This document shows, one piece after another, positions 1 through 11,684 of a stretch of DNA of 64,000 nt. A program made the position numbers and the translations under genes. The stretch covers positions 1,984,001-2,048,000 of the forward strand of contig JANTQA010000026.1 of NCBI GenBank assembly GCA_027625915.1, given 5' to 3'. The notes beneath the pieces were generated by a model. It had not been told where the DNA came from and did no database searches. It saw only the letters and a program-made list of their open reading frames with translations. The number at the start of each line of letters is the position of its first letter. Within the stretch, counting starts at the first letter, position 1. This DNA comes from Anaeramoeba flamelloides (taxonomy: Eukaryota; Metamonada; Anaeramoebidae).

Positions 1-3000
1 TTTAATCCTATTAAACTTTTTTATTTTTTTAAATTCATAAAATTTTTTTTTTTTTTTTTTCCATTCATTAAATTAAAAAAAAATTAATTATATTCCTTTT
101 ATTTTTTTCATTTTTTAAAATGTAATTTAAATTTTTAATAATTTTTAAAAAATAAAAAAATTTCATAAAACTTTTATTTAAATATAATTCTACCTTTCTT
201 ATTAAATAAAGATGTCAATTTTCCGAGAACTGATAATAGACCAGTGAGAAAGTGCCAAAATATTCATACAAAACCCAGGAGTTCAATTCCTGTTAATTAC
301 ATTATTTACTGAAAGCTTATCTTTTTCTCAAAAAGTTAAAAAAACCACAAGGCTGTGATTGTAATTAAAAATTGATCTGATATTTCATAAAAATATCTAA
401 TTCTTTAATGAAATTCGTCTGAACGATTCAAATCATTGTATATATTATTACCTTGTATAAGAATTGGAATAAATATTCTCTCGATTTATCGAGTGAATCT
501 CATTCTTGAGAGAATTGACAAGATATGCTCTATTACTTGATTCAACCAGTATTTTGAGTTTGAATCAGGAAATTCAAGAATTTCCTTCAAGTTTTGTAGA
601 GTGCTATTGGGTGTTGTAGTATTCCTATGAGTTTTTTTTTTTAATTTAAGAAATGTAAAGAAAATTTAAAAAATTTTAGTTTTTTTTTTTAGTGTAGAAA
701 AAAAACATTAGTGCTTTTCTAAAATTCAAAAGATTGAAGAAAAATCAAAGTTTATTTTTATTTTTTAAAAATTCAAAAAAAGTTAGAGGTGTTTTTTATA
801 TTTAATACTTGATTTTCTTTAGAAAACTGAGAATTTTTCCCATCAAAGAAAAAAAAAAAAAAGTTCCTTGATTACTCAAAATTCAAAAAAAAAATAGAGT
901 AAAATCTCAAATTTTCTTATATTCTTTCTAAATTATAGAAACTCTTAAAAAAAAAGAAAAAATTCAATTTGATCAATTTTAAAATTTAAAAATATACCTG
1001 TAAGTCCTACCTCAAGTAGGAAGATAATATATTAAAATGATTAAACCACTAATTGTAAACTACAAAAAATCTAATTTATTTCATATAGTTTGAAGTATTT
1101 CCAAACTTTCAAACACATTAAGACAATTTTAAAAACATTCAATCACTTCCTAACACTTTTAAAAGGGAAATAAGTTGTAAAAGTGAAAATATTTACTAAC
1201 GTCAAGAGATTTTTTGTTAAGTGATTTCAAAAAAATTATTTACTTTGTTTTTATTTTATTGTTGTAATATGGAATATCTGGATTTTAAGATTTTTTGCCA
1301 TAAAGCAGGACTTTTAATGATTTTTTTAATATTATCATAAATTAAGTTGAAATAATTGAATAATAATGGACTAGAGATATTTTAAAACAGTGTCACTTTT
1401 TTTAGGAGATAATCAGAATTAAAACTTTGAAAGTATTGTATTTTATTAAAGTGAAAACTTTTTTTTTGAAAAAAGTATTATTATTCACACCCCAGCCTCT
1501 ACACTACATTGAAGGTTGAACCCTCACTTTTTTAAATCACAAAACTTTCAAAAAGTATTAATTCTGAAAAATTTTTGAATTTATTAAAATAGAAAACTTG
1601 ATAAAAGTTAGAAAAAAAAATCTTCACTTTTTTTAAAACAACTCTAGTCCGGCGGACCTCAATTTTTATAAGAATTCTTTCATTATAAATCCAATTTTGA
1701 TACATTTCATTTTTGATTTTATTCGTTAAAATAACTATTAGAATTATTAGAATAAAAATGCCCGGTCTTTCAGTTCTTCAAACAATTAATAAAAGTGGCT
1801 TATTGTAAAAATAATCCCAAGTCAATAATCTCTAAAATATCAAATAATTTTTATTCTTAGAAATCTGAAATAATTCATTTAATTTACCAAGCTAATTTCG
1901 TGTTTACAGAAATTATTTTGAGTATTTTATTTTACCAAAATTCTATTTTTGAATCTATTATCAGATTAAAAACTTTTTAAAAATCAATGGCAATTTAAGG
2001 ATAAATAAAAAAAGCAAAAAGAAACTAATTTTTCAAAGAGAGTCAATCAAAATAATCTTCAAAGCTCAAATAATCAATTACACCTATAATAGCACAACTC
2101 TTTAAATATTGATTTTGTTTTAAAATATTTGAAAGATAAGAAGAATTATCAACAAATTAAGAAAAACAAATCAATTGAAAATAAGACAAAATAACTAAAT
2201 TAGATTTAAAAAAAAATCTACGACTTTACTGATCAACTCATTAAAGAGAAGAAACAACCCAAACATTTCTCTCTTAACAAAAATAACAAATTGTTTCCAA
2301 ACAGATGTAACTAAAATCAAAATTTTAATCAAAGTTAATTCATTTTTTATTCTTTTTATTTTCGAATTAATCCTTTTTTACAAACCTTATTTTATTCACT
2401 TTGAAAACTCTTCTGATTACTAAACTTAAATCAAAACAAATGAGAATTTTTGGTGTGTTTCAATAAGAAACCACAAATTTTTTACCGTACCAAAAATCCA
2501 AAAAGTTTTTTCTTTTTTAATCTATTTAAACAAAGAAAGTTAGAAAAAAAATTGAATTTATTCCTGCAAACTTGATCACTCCATAGTGTTCATTTAATCT
2601 CTATTATTTTAAGTAAAGAATTCTTTTTCTTTCAATTTTTTTTATAAAAAATCTCCCTCCCTTTTATTTTTTTTTTTTTTTTTTTTATAAAAGCCTAACA
2701 AACACTCATGTTGTTTGGATCTTCAATCTCCCAATTTAACCAAATTTATACTTTAACTTTTGTTTCAAAAAACTATTTAATTCATTATTCTTCACAACCA
2801 CATTTCTCTACTCTGAACACCAAAATAATAAGAAAAATTTTTAATTTATCATTTTTCTTCTCAACAAATTTTTAGTTTCACAAAACAACCAAAAACTTTT
2901 CAACCTGAAATGACTCCCAGACTCAAAATTAAAAATAAATTGTTTTTTGATCAAGGATCGATCAACAAACAAAGTATTTCTGTTTTTTAATCCTCAAAAT

Positions 3001-3705
3001 TTTTTTTGGTTTTGTTTTGTTCTACAACAAAACATTTTCAACCAAAAAGTTATTTGAAGGCTCTCTGATATTTTTTTTTATTATTCCAAAAATTCTTCAA
3101 AACAGAAAAATAAAAACAGGCAAATGATTTGAAATTTATGAACAACAAAGTGTTTCTAATTTTGTTTTTCTACAATAAAAAAGAAGAAAAAAAAACTACA
3201 ACTGTTTTACCAAAGTGTGTGCAAAAAATTTTTCAAATTGTTTGCTTAAAAGTGTCAGTCAAACACGTTGAGTACCATTTTCTCAAACTTTTACATTACT
3301 CAATTGTTTAAAATACACACAAGCTTTTTTTTCTTCTTTTTTTGGTTTTCGAACAAAAATCATTCGTCAACCAAAAAACACCAATAACAAATATTTTAAC
3401 ACCAAAAAGCAATTTCCAATTATAAACTCTACCGAACATATAAGAAACATTAAATCAAAATGCCCCAATTCAAAAAAGGTCGAAAAAAATCAAAATTATC
3501 AAATTATTTTATTTTTAAAAATAGCATAAAGTTGCTTAATAAGCCCAACAAAAAACATAACTTTAATTAGAAAAAAATTGTTATCATTTTATAAAAACCC
3601 TATAAATAGAAAAAACAAAAAACTAATTTCATTATTTTTTAATTGTTATCTTTTAAAAATCATTTATTTTTTATTATTTTATTCTGATTATTTCTTTTTA
3701 TTGTT
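1..3705. other. AT-rich upstream region, no gene recognised
   Basis: No reading frame here looks coding on either strand. Visible structure: a tRNA-like T-arm (276-292) with a weak A-box-like match near 237; a stretch at about 1040-1250 that resembles 40060-40250, the interior of the ATCGCGAT element; poly(T) runs near 2650-2690. The last few hundred bases precede the radical SAM start and presumably hold its promoter, but I see no defined element. Confidence 0.5.
276..292 (+). other. tRNA-like T-arm (possible SINE remnant)
   Basis: A perfect 5-bp stem (CAGGA/TCCTG) encloses the 7-nt loop GTTCAAT, matching the tRNA T-arm and pol III B-box pattern. A loose A-box-like word (TAGACCAGTGAG) lies at 237-248, at plausible spacing. 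No acceptor stem or anticodon arm can be folded, so this is not a functional tRNA; it may be a decayed tRNA-derived SINE or chance. Confidence 0.2.
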
Positions 3706-4776
3706 ATGAACAACAGGAACCAAATCAATTTAGAATTACAGGGAGAATTTCTTGAGTTTCTTGAAAATTATCATGGGAATGGGTATGGGTATGATAATGA
3801 AAAAGAAAATGAAAATAAACAAATAAAAAAAAACTCAAACGAAAAAGAAAAAAAAATAAAACAAATAAGGAAAAAAAAAAGACAAAACAAACTCAAAGAA
3901 GAAGAAAGAGGAAAAGAAAATGAAAAAGAAAAAGAAAAAGAACAAGAACAAGAACAAGAACAAGAACAAGAAAATGTGAACGAAAACAAAAGGAAAAAAC
4001 TTAAACAAGAATTAAAAATTAAAATCAAAAAAGCACATAACAAACAATGGTCTGATCGTATTTACAACATTTTAACTGCAGACAGCAATTGTAAAAATGA
4101 TTGCAAGTATTGTTATATGAAGGCAATGAAAAATAGATTTTTCAAAACAGATCTAGAAGACTTTACAATGAAAGTGAATGAAAAGAAAGTGAAGAAGGGA
4201 TGGAGAAAAAATAAATTAAAACCCAAATTGTTTATGTTTCCATCTTCTCATGACATCTTTGATCAATTTGTTGGTAACTATATTAAAGTTTCTAAAAAGA
4301 TAATGTTGGCAGGAAATGAGGTATTAATTGTAACAAAGCCTAGCTTGGTATGTATTAAAAAAATTATTAAACAACTATCTTATTTTAAAAAGAAAATATT
4401 ATTTAGATTTACGATAACATCTGATGATCAAGATATTTTAGATTATTGGGAGCCCAATGCACCTGGGTTTGAAGAAAGACTTAATTGTTTGAAATTATGT
4501 TATGAAAATGGCTTTAATACTTCTGTATCAATTGAACCTTATCTAAAATTTCCTAACACTTTAATAAAGAAAATTACCCCTTATATAAATGATTATATTT
4601 GGATTGGTTCAATGTCCGGTTTAAATTCAATGAAAGATATCAAAATAGATGAAAAAAAAAGATTAAATAATTTATACCATTTTGAAAATACATTAAAATT
4701 AGTTAATGAATTCAAAAATAATAAGAAAATTCTATTTAAGACTTCCGTAATGTCAAAAATTATAAATAATATTTAA
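3706..4776 (+). CDS. radical SAM protein, SPL-like family, with Lys/Glu-rich N-terminal extension
   Basis: 356 aa from a clear ATG, single exon. Residues about 25-110 are low-complexity Lys/Glu/Gln/Asn, including alternating KE and QE tracts. The globular domain starts near residue 115. Cys129, Cys133 and Cys136 form the CxxxCxxC signature that binds the 4Fe-4S cluster cleaving S-adenosylmethionine, followed by YCY-type context as in spore-photoproduct-lyase-like proteins. Further on, a TSDD motif, a WEPNAPGFEERL block and a SVSIEPYL strand resemble radical SAM proteins of anaerobic bacteria and archaea. The substrate is unknown; a role in DNA lesion repair or RNA/protein modification is only a possibility. 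No signal peptide or membrane segment. The combination of a prokaryote-type catalytic domain and a host-like low-complexity tail suggests old horizontal transfer (inference). A TA microsatellite follows the stop. Confidence 0.85.
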   Translation: MNNRNQINLELQGEFLEFLENYHGNGYGYDNEKENENKQIKKNSNEKEKKIKQIRKKKRQNKLKEEERGKENEKEKEKEQEQEQEQEQENVNENKRKKLKQELKIKIKKAHNKQWSDRIYNILTADSNCKNDCKYCYMKAMKNRFFKTDLEDFTMKVNEKKVKKGWRKNKLKPKLFMFPSSHDIFDQFVGNYIKVSKKIMLAGNEVLIVTKPSLVCIKKIIKQLSYFKKKILFRFTITSDDQDILDYWEPNAPGFEERLNCLKLCYENGFNTSVSIEPYLKFPNTLIKKITPYINDYIWIGSMSGLNSMKDIKIDEKKRLNNLYHFENTLKLVNEFKNNKKILFKTSVMSKIINNI

Positions 4777-4791
4777 TTATTTTTTATATAT

Positions 4792-4796
<5 letters not shown>

Positions 4797-4835
<39 letters not shown>
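4797..4835. repeat. TA microsatellite
   Basis: About 19 uninterrupted TA units immediately downstream of the radical SAM gene. Confidence 0.9.
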
Positions 4836-4838
<3 letters not shown>

Positions 4839-5659
4839 CTACTTGGCGCTTACCCGTATACTTGTTTGCTGACAAAAACATTTGTCTTTGGATTTAAGAT
4901 AATATTTTTTTTTTTTAATTTTTTAACAAAAATAGATTTTTTTTATTTGGAATATTTTTATTTATTTATGATACTTTAATTTCTTTTTTTAATTTTCTTT
5001 TATGATCCTAACTTCATTTAATTATATAAAAAAAAGATAAAGACTTTTTTTTTTGTTATTTAATTGTTAATTTTGATATAATTTTTTTTATTTTGAATGA
5101 AAAAAGAATTTACCAAAAGAATTAATATTATTTAAATTTTTTTTGAAAGATTTTGTTAAAGTAAAAAATAAAAAAAATATTTAAAAAATTAAGTATTTTG
5201 TAAAAAATATAAAAATGTAATGAAAGGGTTAAATTTATCAGATGAAATTCCCAATTAACAAAAATCTTCAAATTTTTCAGTAATAATATTTATAAAATAC
5301 GCCAAAATTTTGGAATAAATATACACTCGCACTATCATAAAAAAATTAAACATTAGCGAATTTTTCACTTTTTAATAACTTCACTTATAATAAACATTAT
5401 TGGTTATTAAAAGATCTTTGATCAAAAAGAATTTTTAAAGATATTTTACAATTAAAGTTGAAAAACATAATTTTTCAGGTTCTATTAAGATTTTCTAAAA
5501 TTCAAGAGGTAAAAAATTTGAATATTTTCATTTTCACAATTAAGAAGTAAAATTATTATCTATTAATTGGCTTTTTGATTTGATATATATCTTTCAAATG
5601 GGAAACCAAATTTTTTCCAGATAATTATTTTTTGATTTAAATTGAAAAAAATGCTTTTT

Positions 5660-6280
5660 TTTTTTGGTTTTTCGGGGAGGTTTTCTTGAGTTTTCTGTTT
5701 ATTTGTAAAATTGATAGGTTTTGTAAAGAAACCAGAAAATATCAGTCAAGATTTTCCAGAATTTGAAAGAATTGAGTAAAATCAAATATTTTTCTCCATT
5801 AAATCGAATTCTCGGAAAGCTAGGTACTCTACGGCACTTGACGGATATTAGATTTAGTTTTTTTTTTATTTTTGAAATAAACCAAACATCTATTAAAATT
5901 TCTGTTTATTTCAAAGATTAAAAAAAATCTCATTATTTTTTTCAGGATTCGAACGAGTTGATTAAAAAAATCTTTTTACTAAATTATTTTAAATTTTGGA
6001 AAATTCAAGTATCTAGGTTTTCTTGGGGTTTTATATTTTATTTGTGAAGTGTTCTGGGTTTTTGTGGGGTTTTCTATTTATTTTGGAAAATCTATTGATT
6101 TTTGTTAGGTTTTTTTGAGTTTTCTATTTATTTGTAAAGTGTTCTAGGTTTTTTTGAGGTTTTCTATTTTATTCAGAAAATCAATAGATTTTCCAAAGAT
6201 AATAGAAAACTCAAAAAAACCTAACGAAAATCTATTGATTTTCCAAATAAACAGAAAACACAAGAAAACCTAACTGTAAA
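5660..6280. repeat. fold-back repeat, family E
   Basis: Several copies of a unit containing GTTAGGTTTTTTTGAGTTTT appear in both orientations; the arms around 6082-6140 and 6190-6250 are inverted copies and would pair into a long hairpin. Related pieces lie at 15480-15890, 19480-19530, 38580-38960 and 56340-56430. One end carries a conserved word like TGCCGTAGAGTACCTAGC (about 5815-5840). Probably a non-autonomous DNA element; superfamily unknown. Confidence 0.6.
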
Positions 6281-7099
6281 AAGGAGGTAATTTTGTTGAA
6301 ACTTATCTCCTAATAATTAATAATAAAATGTGAGGTGTTTTTGAAAGAACACATAACGAACTTATAATCATCTTTGGTATTATTCATATAACCTGTGATA
6401 CATATATTCACTTTATCAATTAAAATATATTTATTAAGTTAAAAAAATATTGATTCAATAAATCATGCTAAAATTTAAAATTTTTTTTTTATAAAATTAG
6501 TCTTTTTATTGGTAAAACCATTTATGCTTTCCAAATTCAAAATTCACCTTGAAAAGGTTCGAAAAACAAAATTTATCCAATATTGGCGATTCAAAATGTA
6601 TTTAAATACCCATTTAGTCTACTTCAGGTGCACCAATATATCAAAAAAAATTGGATAAACCTTCTTCCAATTTAAAAAAAAAAAATTATTTTGTAATTTT
6701 AATTTGTTTTATTTTCTTCAAGAATTCAAAAATTTTTTGGATCAATAAATGCTAACATTCAAATCCACCAAAAATCCGAAAATTTGCAATATTTTGACTT
6801 TCTTTTAATTTAAATTCTATTAAATCATTTTTTTTTTTTGGTTAGGGTATTGCCTTTCAATCCCCACACAATCATTAAATATGTATATTTCTGAACGAGG
6901 TAGATTTTTGAAACTTCTTAGATTCATTTTTTTAAAACACCATCATATTATCTTTGCTAGTTTTTATCGTCCTTAAGGATTATTTTTTTTTAAGCAATAA
7001 CATGAGATCATTCAGGATCTTTTGAAAATGATGTAGTCTTTTTACAGTGCTTTCAAAAAATTGTCAAAGGTTTTAAGAAAACAAATTTCAAAGCCTAAC

Positions 7100-7424
7100 T
7101 ACAGTCCTGTGCCTTTTTAAGGAACATGAAAAATCAAGAAATAAATAACAAAAAAATCCCATTAAGGCACAAAATCAAAGCGGTCAAAATAAGGCACAAT
7201 TTTTGTGTGTAAATTTCCAAGATTACTCATAATGTAATATTCTATATATATATATATATATATATATTGTAGAAAGGACTCAAACTAACTCTGTAACTAT
7301 TCTGTGAAATTATATCTTGAAATTGGGAAAGTGCCTTCAATCAAAAATTTGTGCCTTAAAGTGAACAAAATTTTGTGCCTTATATGTTGATTTTTCCTGT
7401 GCATTAAAATGGTACAGGACTGTA
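7100..7424. mobile_element. Tc1/mariner-like MITE
   Basis: 325 bp bounded by imperfect terminal inverted repeats. The left end begins TACAGTCCTGTGCC, the right end is its complement GGTACAGGACTGTA, and a TA at each edge is compatible with the TA target of Tc1/mariner elements. Words like AAGGCACAAA repeat inside both arms. A TA microsatellite (7242-7268) sits in the middle. No coding capacity, so non-autonomous. A second, distinct mariner-like copy lies at 58469-58670. Confidence 0.75.
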
Positions 7425-7793
7425 CACAATTTTGGAATTCTTTTTAAATCTACCTAATTAAAAAAAGTTGGTGGGTATGTCAAAATTTTAAAAAATGAAG
7501 AAAAATTAAAAAGATAATTTGAAAAGAGAAGAAAGTAAACTAAAGAGTATGGTAGTAATAATTATAAAATTTATTTCTTTTTGTAAAACAAAGATCAATG
7601 AAGATATTTTTTTTCAACAAATTTGGGAGTTTTCAGAGCCTGGGTAATGAAGTTTACTTGTTGGTAAGGAAGTGAAAATAAAAGAAGGAAAGATCAAAAG
7701 AAGAAAAAAAACATTCAAAAAAAGAAAAGAAAAATAAAGAATAAAAAAAACCAAAAAGAGAAAAAAAAAGAGAAAAAAAAAGTTTTTTCCAAT

Positions 7794-8414
7794 TTATAGC
7801 CATTTAATTAAATTGTGTTTGATTGGTTTTTTTGAAGGTTGGTAAGTGTCTTTAGAATAGCCAACAGAAACTGCAATAACAAACTCTTCATTTTTTTCTG
7901 TTTTAATTTCCTTTTCAACAAGGTTTGGGGTATGTTTAACCAGTCCAATAGGTATGGTGTCTACACCTATGGAGTCGAAGCCATTGAGGATATTTACTAC
8001 AAATGAACCGACGTCAAAGTCACCATAAGCGTCTAACGCTGTTTTAGTGTTCTTATATACATACAAGACAGTTGGTGCGTCATAGAAAATTGGTTCAGAG
8101 ACATCATATTCTTCTTTTCTTTTTTCAAGGATGGGAAATTGAGATTTGATCACCTCAAAGCAGCTTTTGCCTAACCTCCTGTTAGATTCTTTATTGCTGT
8201 TCACCTTAACTTTCCATGGCTGCGTGTTCATTGCTGAGGGTGTGTTTAAGGCTGCTTCAAGAACTTCATTAATAACTTCCTTAGGAACAGTTCGATCAGG
8301 ATCGAATCCTCTGCAACTTCTTCTTGTTTTAATTGTTTCAAGAGCAGTTTTTATGAAGGTTCTATTCAGAAAGTTAAAGTTTTTTGTCGTTAATTTGCTT
8401 GTTAAAGAGAACAT
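7794..8414 (-). CDS. nitroreductase-family FMN oxidoreductase with presequence-like N-terminus
   Basis: 206 aa from the ATG at 8414. The N-terminal motif TRRSCRGF (about residues 30-37) and PSAMNTQPW (59-67) are the classic FMN-contact blocks of NAD(P)H-dependent nitroreductases; a conserved DVG...N helix and an IPIGL strand follow. These enzymes reduce nitro compounds, quinones or flavins, usually as homodimers. The first 25 or so residues are rich in Ser, Thr, Lys, Phe and Asn and contain no acidic residue, as in mitochondrial or hydrogenosomal targeting presequences; localisation is inference. An ATG at 8447 would add 11 residues and cannot be excluded. Length matches the family. Single exon; no partner gene adjacent. 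Genes of this type are common bacterial acquisitions in anaerobic protists. Confidence 0.9.
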   Translation of the reverse strand: MFSLTSKLTTKNFNFLNRTFIKTALETIKTRRSCRGFDPDRTVPKEVINEVLEAALNTPSAMNTQPWKVKVNSNKESNRRLGKSCFEVIKSQFPILEKRKEEYDVSEPIFYDAPTVLYVYKNTKTALDAYGDFDVGSFVVNILNGFDSIGVDTIPIGLVKHTPNLVEKEIKTEKNEEFVIAVSVGYSKDTYQPSKKPIKHNLIKWL

Positions 8415-8549
8415 TTTGATAAGTGAAAAAAAATGATAATTGAGCATTAATTTTTCCCCTTTTTGAAATAAATTGTTTTGAATTCTAAGTTTGGAAATCA
8501 AAATACTTTGAATAAGATCATCTTTCTGTTAATTTAAAAATAAAAAGAT

Positions 8550-8723
8550 TAAAATTTTCCTTCAGCTTTCCAAAAAATTCACATTCCAAGAATTAAAATC
8601 GTTCATCAAAAGTTCCAAATTCTAAAAAGGAAAGTAATAATTTAAGCTTGATTTTAAGTATAAAAAATTTGAAATTTTAAAATAATTTTATTATCTTTTT
8701 GTGGAAATCTAAATGAAAATTTT
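8550..8723. mobile_element. MITE family I, copy 1
   Basis: About 175 bp with inverted ends containing TTCAGCTTTCC on the left and an altered complement on the right. Copies 2 and 3 are at 19086-19250 and 27992-28168; the sequence just outside the left end (GTTAATT...AAATAAAAA) is also shared. Confidence 0.6.
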
Positions 8724-9544
8724 GTTAGAATTATATTGCCACAAATAGTAGTTTTTTCAGACAAAACCCACTTATCAATTTTTGAAAAAAGAAAAATTCT
8801 CTTTGCAATTTCAAGATTAATATTTCTTTAAAATCTGAAGACTATTTTTTTTGTACTTTAAGTAAAAGGAGTGTCAAATATTTTCAGCTTTAAGAACGTC
8901 CTAATACTGGTTTTTGAAGAATAAATTGAACCTAAGTTTTGTTTCCTTTTCCTTATCCTTTTTTCTTTTTTAAAAAGTGATTTTCCAAGTTTGGATTTCG
9001 TATTTTGTGATCGTTACTTATTTGTTTATTAATTTTTTTTTATCATAAAATTAAGAATGTTATTTGCTTTTAATTATTAATAAATCAATGTTTGAGTTTT
9101 TAATTACTATTAATGTAAAAAAATTTCTAATTGGAAAAATTAAAAAAAAAATCTTTAAAGAAAATGTAAAAATTAATGATTATTATTTTTTATCCCAATA
9201 TCAAAAAAAAAATACAATAACATAACTATTTTATCTTTGAACTATTTCGATTTTTTATTATATTCCAAATCCGGATTAAAGACAAATAAGAAAATAAATA
9301 TATTAGTAAATCAATATCCTTTTAAATCTTTTATTTGAAACTGGATGAAATTTAGGCAAACCCAGGGTGCCACGGGACATAAACCTTGATTAAAAATTTT
9401 TAACACACCAAAATTCTATTTGTGAAAAAAAAAAAACTTATTTAATCAATTCAAGAAGAAATACCAAATTAGAATCATTGGCTAATTGAAATGTTAATAC
9501 TTTTTTATAAATTACAATACTCACAAAATAATAAATACATAATT

Positions 9545-9800
9545 ATCAATACAAATAAATCATGGGTGTGTTTTAAATTTTGGAGAGAGCAAAACAAAAA
9601 AATACATTGGTAAATTTATTGAAATACTATTAGGAATGTTGATCGATCAAATGGTTAGATACTATCAACTAATTTTATTTGAGTTCTTCTATTTGAAACA
9701 ACTCAACTTTAATTTAATATCAATAGATTGAAAAAATTTTGATCAAACGAAACAAATTAGGTAATTCAAAAATGAAATGAAAACAAAACTAAAAGATGAA
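9545..9800 (+). repeat. interspersed repeat family H, copy 1
   Basis: Shares the core GTTGATCGATCAAA and the flanking order of words with 28265-28690 (same strand) and with 56805-57230 (opposite strand). Limits are approximate; no coding capacity. Confidence 0.5.
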
Positions 9801-9926
9801 AAAATGGTTTTCATATTTAAGAAAAAACAAAATTATTGCCAATTTGAATAAAATTCTATTATTGCGATTGATAAGAACGTATCAGTTGTGTGGGAAAATT
9901 TGAATTATAGTTTATATATAAACTAT

Positions 9927-10602
9927 TTTTCAGTCAAAGGGACCCAGTTGTAATGGGTGGAATACATGTGCTTAAAGGGTTTACATAGATATTAGTAGAA
10001 AAATTTTATTTTGGAAATTTTCAAAATTAAAATCATTTTTTCACATTTTTCTGTTTTTTTATTTTTTTTTTCAAAGCTAATTCAGTTGCAAAATTTTTTT
10101 TTATTACAAGATCAACAGTCACTTGGTAAAAATGTGTTATTCTAAGGTTATTGAAACCATGGGAAGATTGTTGAGAAATCATATTGATTTCTATTGCAAT
10201 TCTCTTCGATCTTTGATCTTGATATTTGTTTAATAAATGTGAAAATTTTTCACTTCATTTTCATTTTTTTTTCAAATAGAGACCACAAATACCAACAAAC
10301 TTCGTTTGGGGGTTTAATTTCTAAAAGAAAAGTATGGGAAATGAAGTGAAAAATGTTTCATATTTATTATTCAAATACCAGTAGAAGTTCAAAACGAACA
10401 TTGTTGTTTTTCTCAATGAGGAACTAAGAATTTGAGTTTTTCAATTTTTCAAAAATTTTTTTTTAATTAGTTTTCTTTCAGGCCGATATCAAAAATTCTT
10501 TGATTTTTCATTATTCTTTTTATTTCTTATTTGTTCTTCAAAAGGTCAATTATATAAAGTAATTGATATTTGAAAAAAATCTTGGGCCACTTTGACTGAA
10601 AC
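9927..10602 (+). mobile_element. MITE family F, copy 1
   Basis: 676 bp with short inverted ends TTTCAGTCAAAG / CTTTGACTGAAA. The interior includes an ATTGATTTCTATTG block shared with copies at 32924-33452 (reverse), 33977-34495 (forward) and about 54833-55290 (reverse). Non-coding. Confidence 0.7.
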
Positions 10603-11218
10603 AGATTTTATAATAATATATTGTAATATATGTATATATCATTCAAATTACAAAACCTATAAATACTTATTTTTAAGAAAATAGTTTAAAAAATAAAGAT
10701 AAAAATAGTCTAATTTCTCTAATTTACTATTAAGATTTTGTTTCAAAATAAAGTATTTATTATTGAAGACATTCTACTTGACAATATTGATAAAAGAGAA
10801 ATCAAATCAATCAAACTTTGAATCATTGACACTTAAAGGTTTTTTCCAAAGCTTGAATTCTTATTATTAGCAAAAAAATATGGTATTTAACTCAGTTTTA
10901 CTAATACTAAACAAATTATTTTTTTCAATTGTACAATAAAAAGTCACACTTTTTTGACATGTTTGGATTTTTTTTACAATTAAAAAGTTATCAAGTAAAT
11001 TAAAAATTTGAAGTTAAAATAAAATCTATATTTCGTAGGTTCAATAAATTGGTTGATTCTATTACAAGATATTATTCTTTCAGAAAATAGTGTTCTTAAA
11101 CAACAAAAACCAAAAAATACATCGGTAAAAATTTTCACTTCACTTCCCTTTTCCTAATGAAAATAGAAATCCCTAATTATAGATTTTAACAACTGATTTG
11201 GAAATTCAACCAGTCAAA

Positions 11219-11684
11219 GAAAAAACTTTACTGTTGTGGAAAAAAAGTGAAACTGGAAAAAAAGTGAAACAAGGTTTTTAATTGGGAACATTACTGAAAA
11301 TGAAAAGTAAAATCAATAAAAAGAAGAAACCAATTAACCTCAAATAATAATCCAGTTTATAATTTTCAATCAACCCAACAAATACTATTTAAATCTACTT
11401 GATTTATCGAAATTGTGTGTGTGGTTTTTTGAGATCTCAAAAATAGTCAATTTTTTGAACAAATTTTTAATAATTGATCAATCAAAGAAAAACCCATACC
11501 TAATAATAGTATTAAAAAAACTGTTATTGTGGCGAATACTTCATTTTGTCTTTATTTATTTATTTATTCTTTTTTTCATTGATCTTACTTTGAATTTTCA
11601 GTAATGTTCCCAATTAAAAACCGTGTTTCACTTTTTTTCCAGTTTCACTTTTTTTCCACAACTGTAAAGTGAAAAGTTTTTTCC
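11219..11684. mobile_element. MITE family A, copy 1
   Basis: About 465 bp flanked by nearly perfect inverted arms of about 90 bp carrying two copies of GGAAAAAAAGTGAAAC and the word TTTTTAATTGGGAAC. A diverged full copy is at 24597-25070 and another starts at about 63725 and runs off the window. Non-autonomous; superfamily unknown. Confidence 0.75.

Larger units (their letters stand above)
4777..7793. other. intergenic region with repeats
   Basis: Holds a TA microsatellite, a G+C-richer patch at about 4835-4875, a fold-back repeat cluster (5660-6280) and a mariner-like element (7100-7424). A purine-rich run (7680-7790) lies just beyond the nitroreductase stop. No coding frame convinces me. 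Confidence 0.55.

Noticed and set aside
1750-1805. ATG followed by 15 codons and a GTAAAA donor-like site
   Set aside because: No following exon in phase could be found; likely chance.
3771-4043. Minus-strand Ser/Phe/Cys-rich frame
   Set aside because: Antisense shadow of the Lys/Glu low-complexity tail of the radical SAM gene.
5940-5960. Reverse B-box-like word GGATTCGAAC
   Set aside because: Flanks do not form a T-stem or any tRNA arms.
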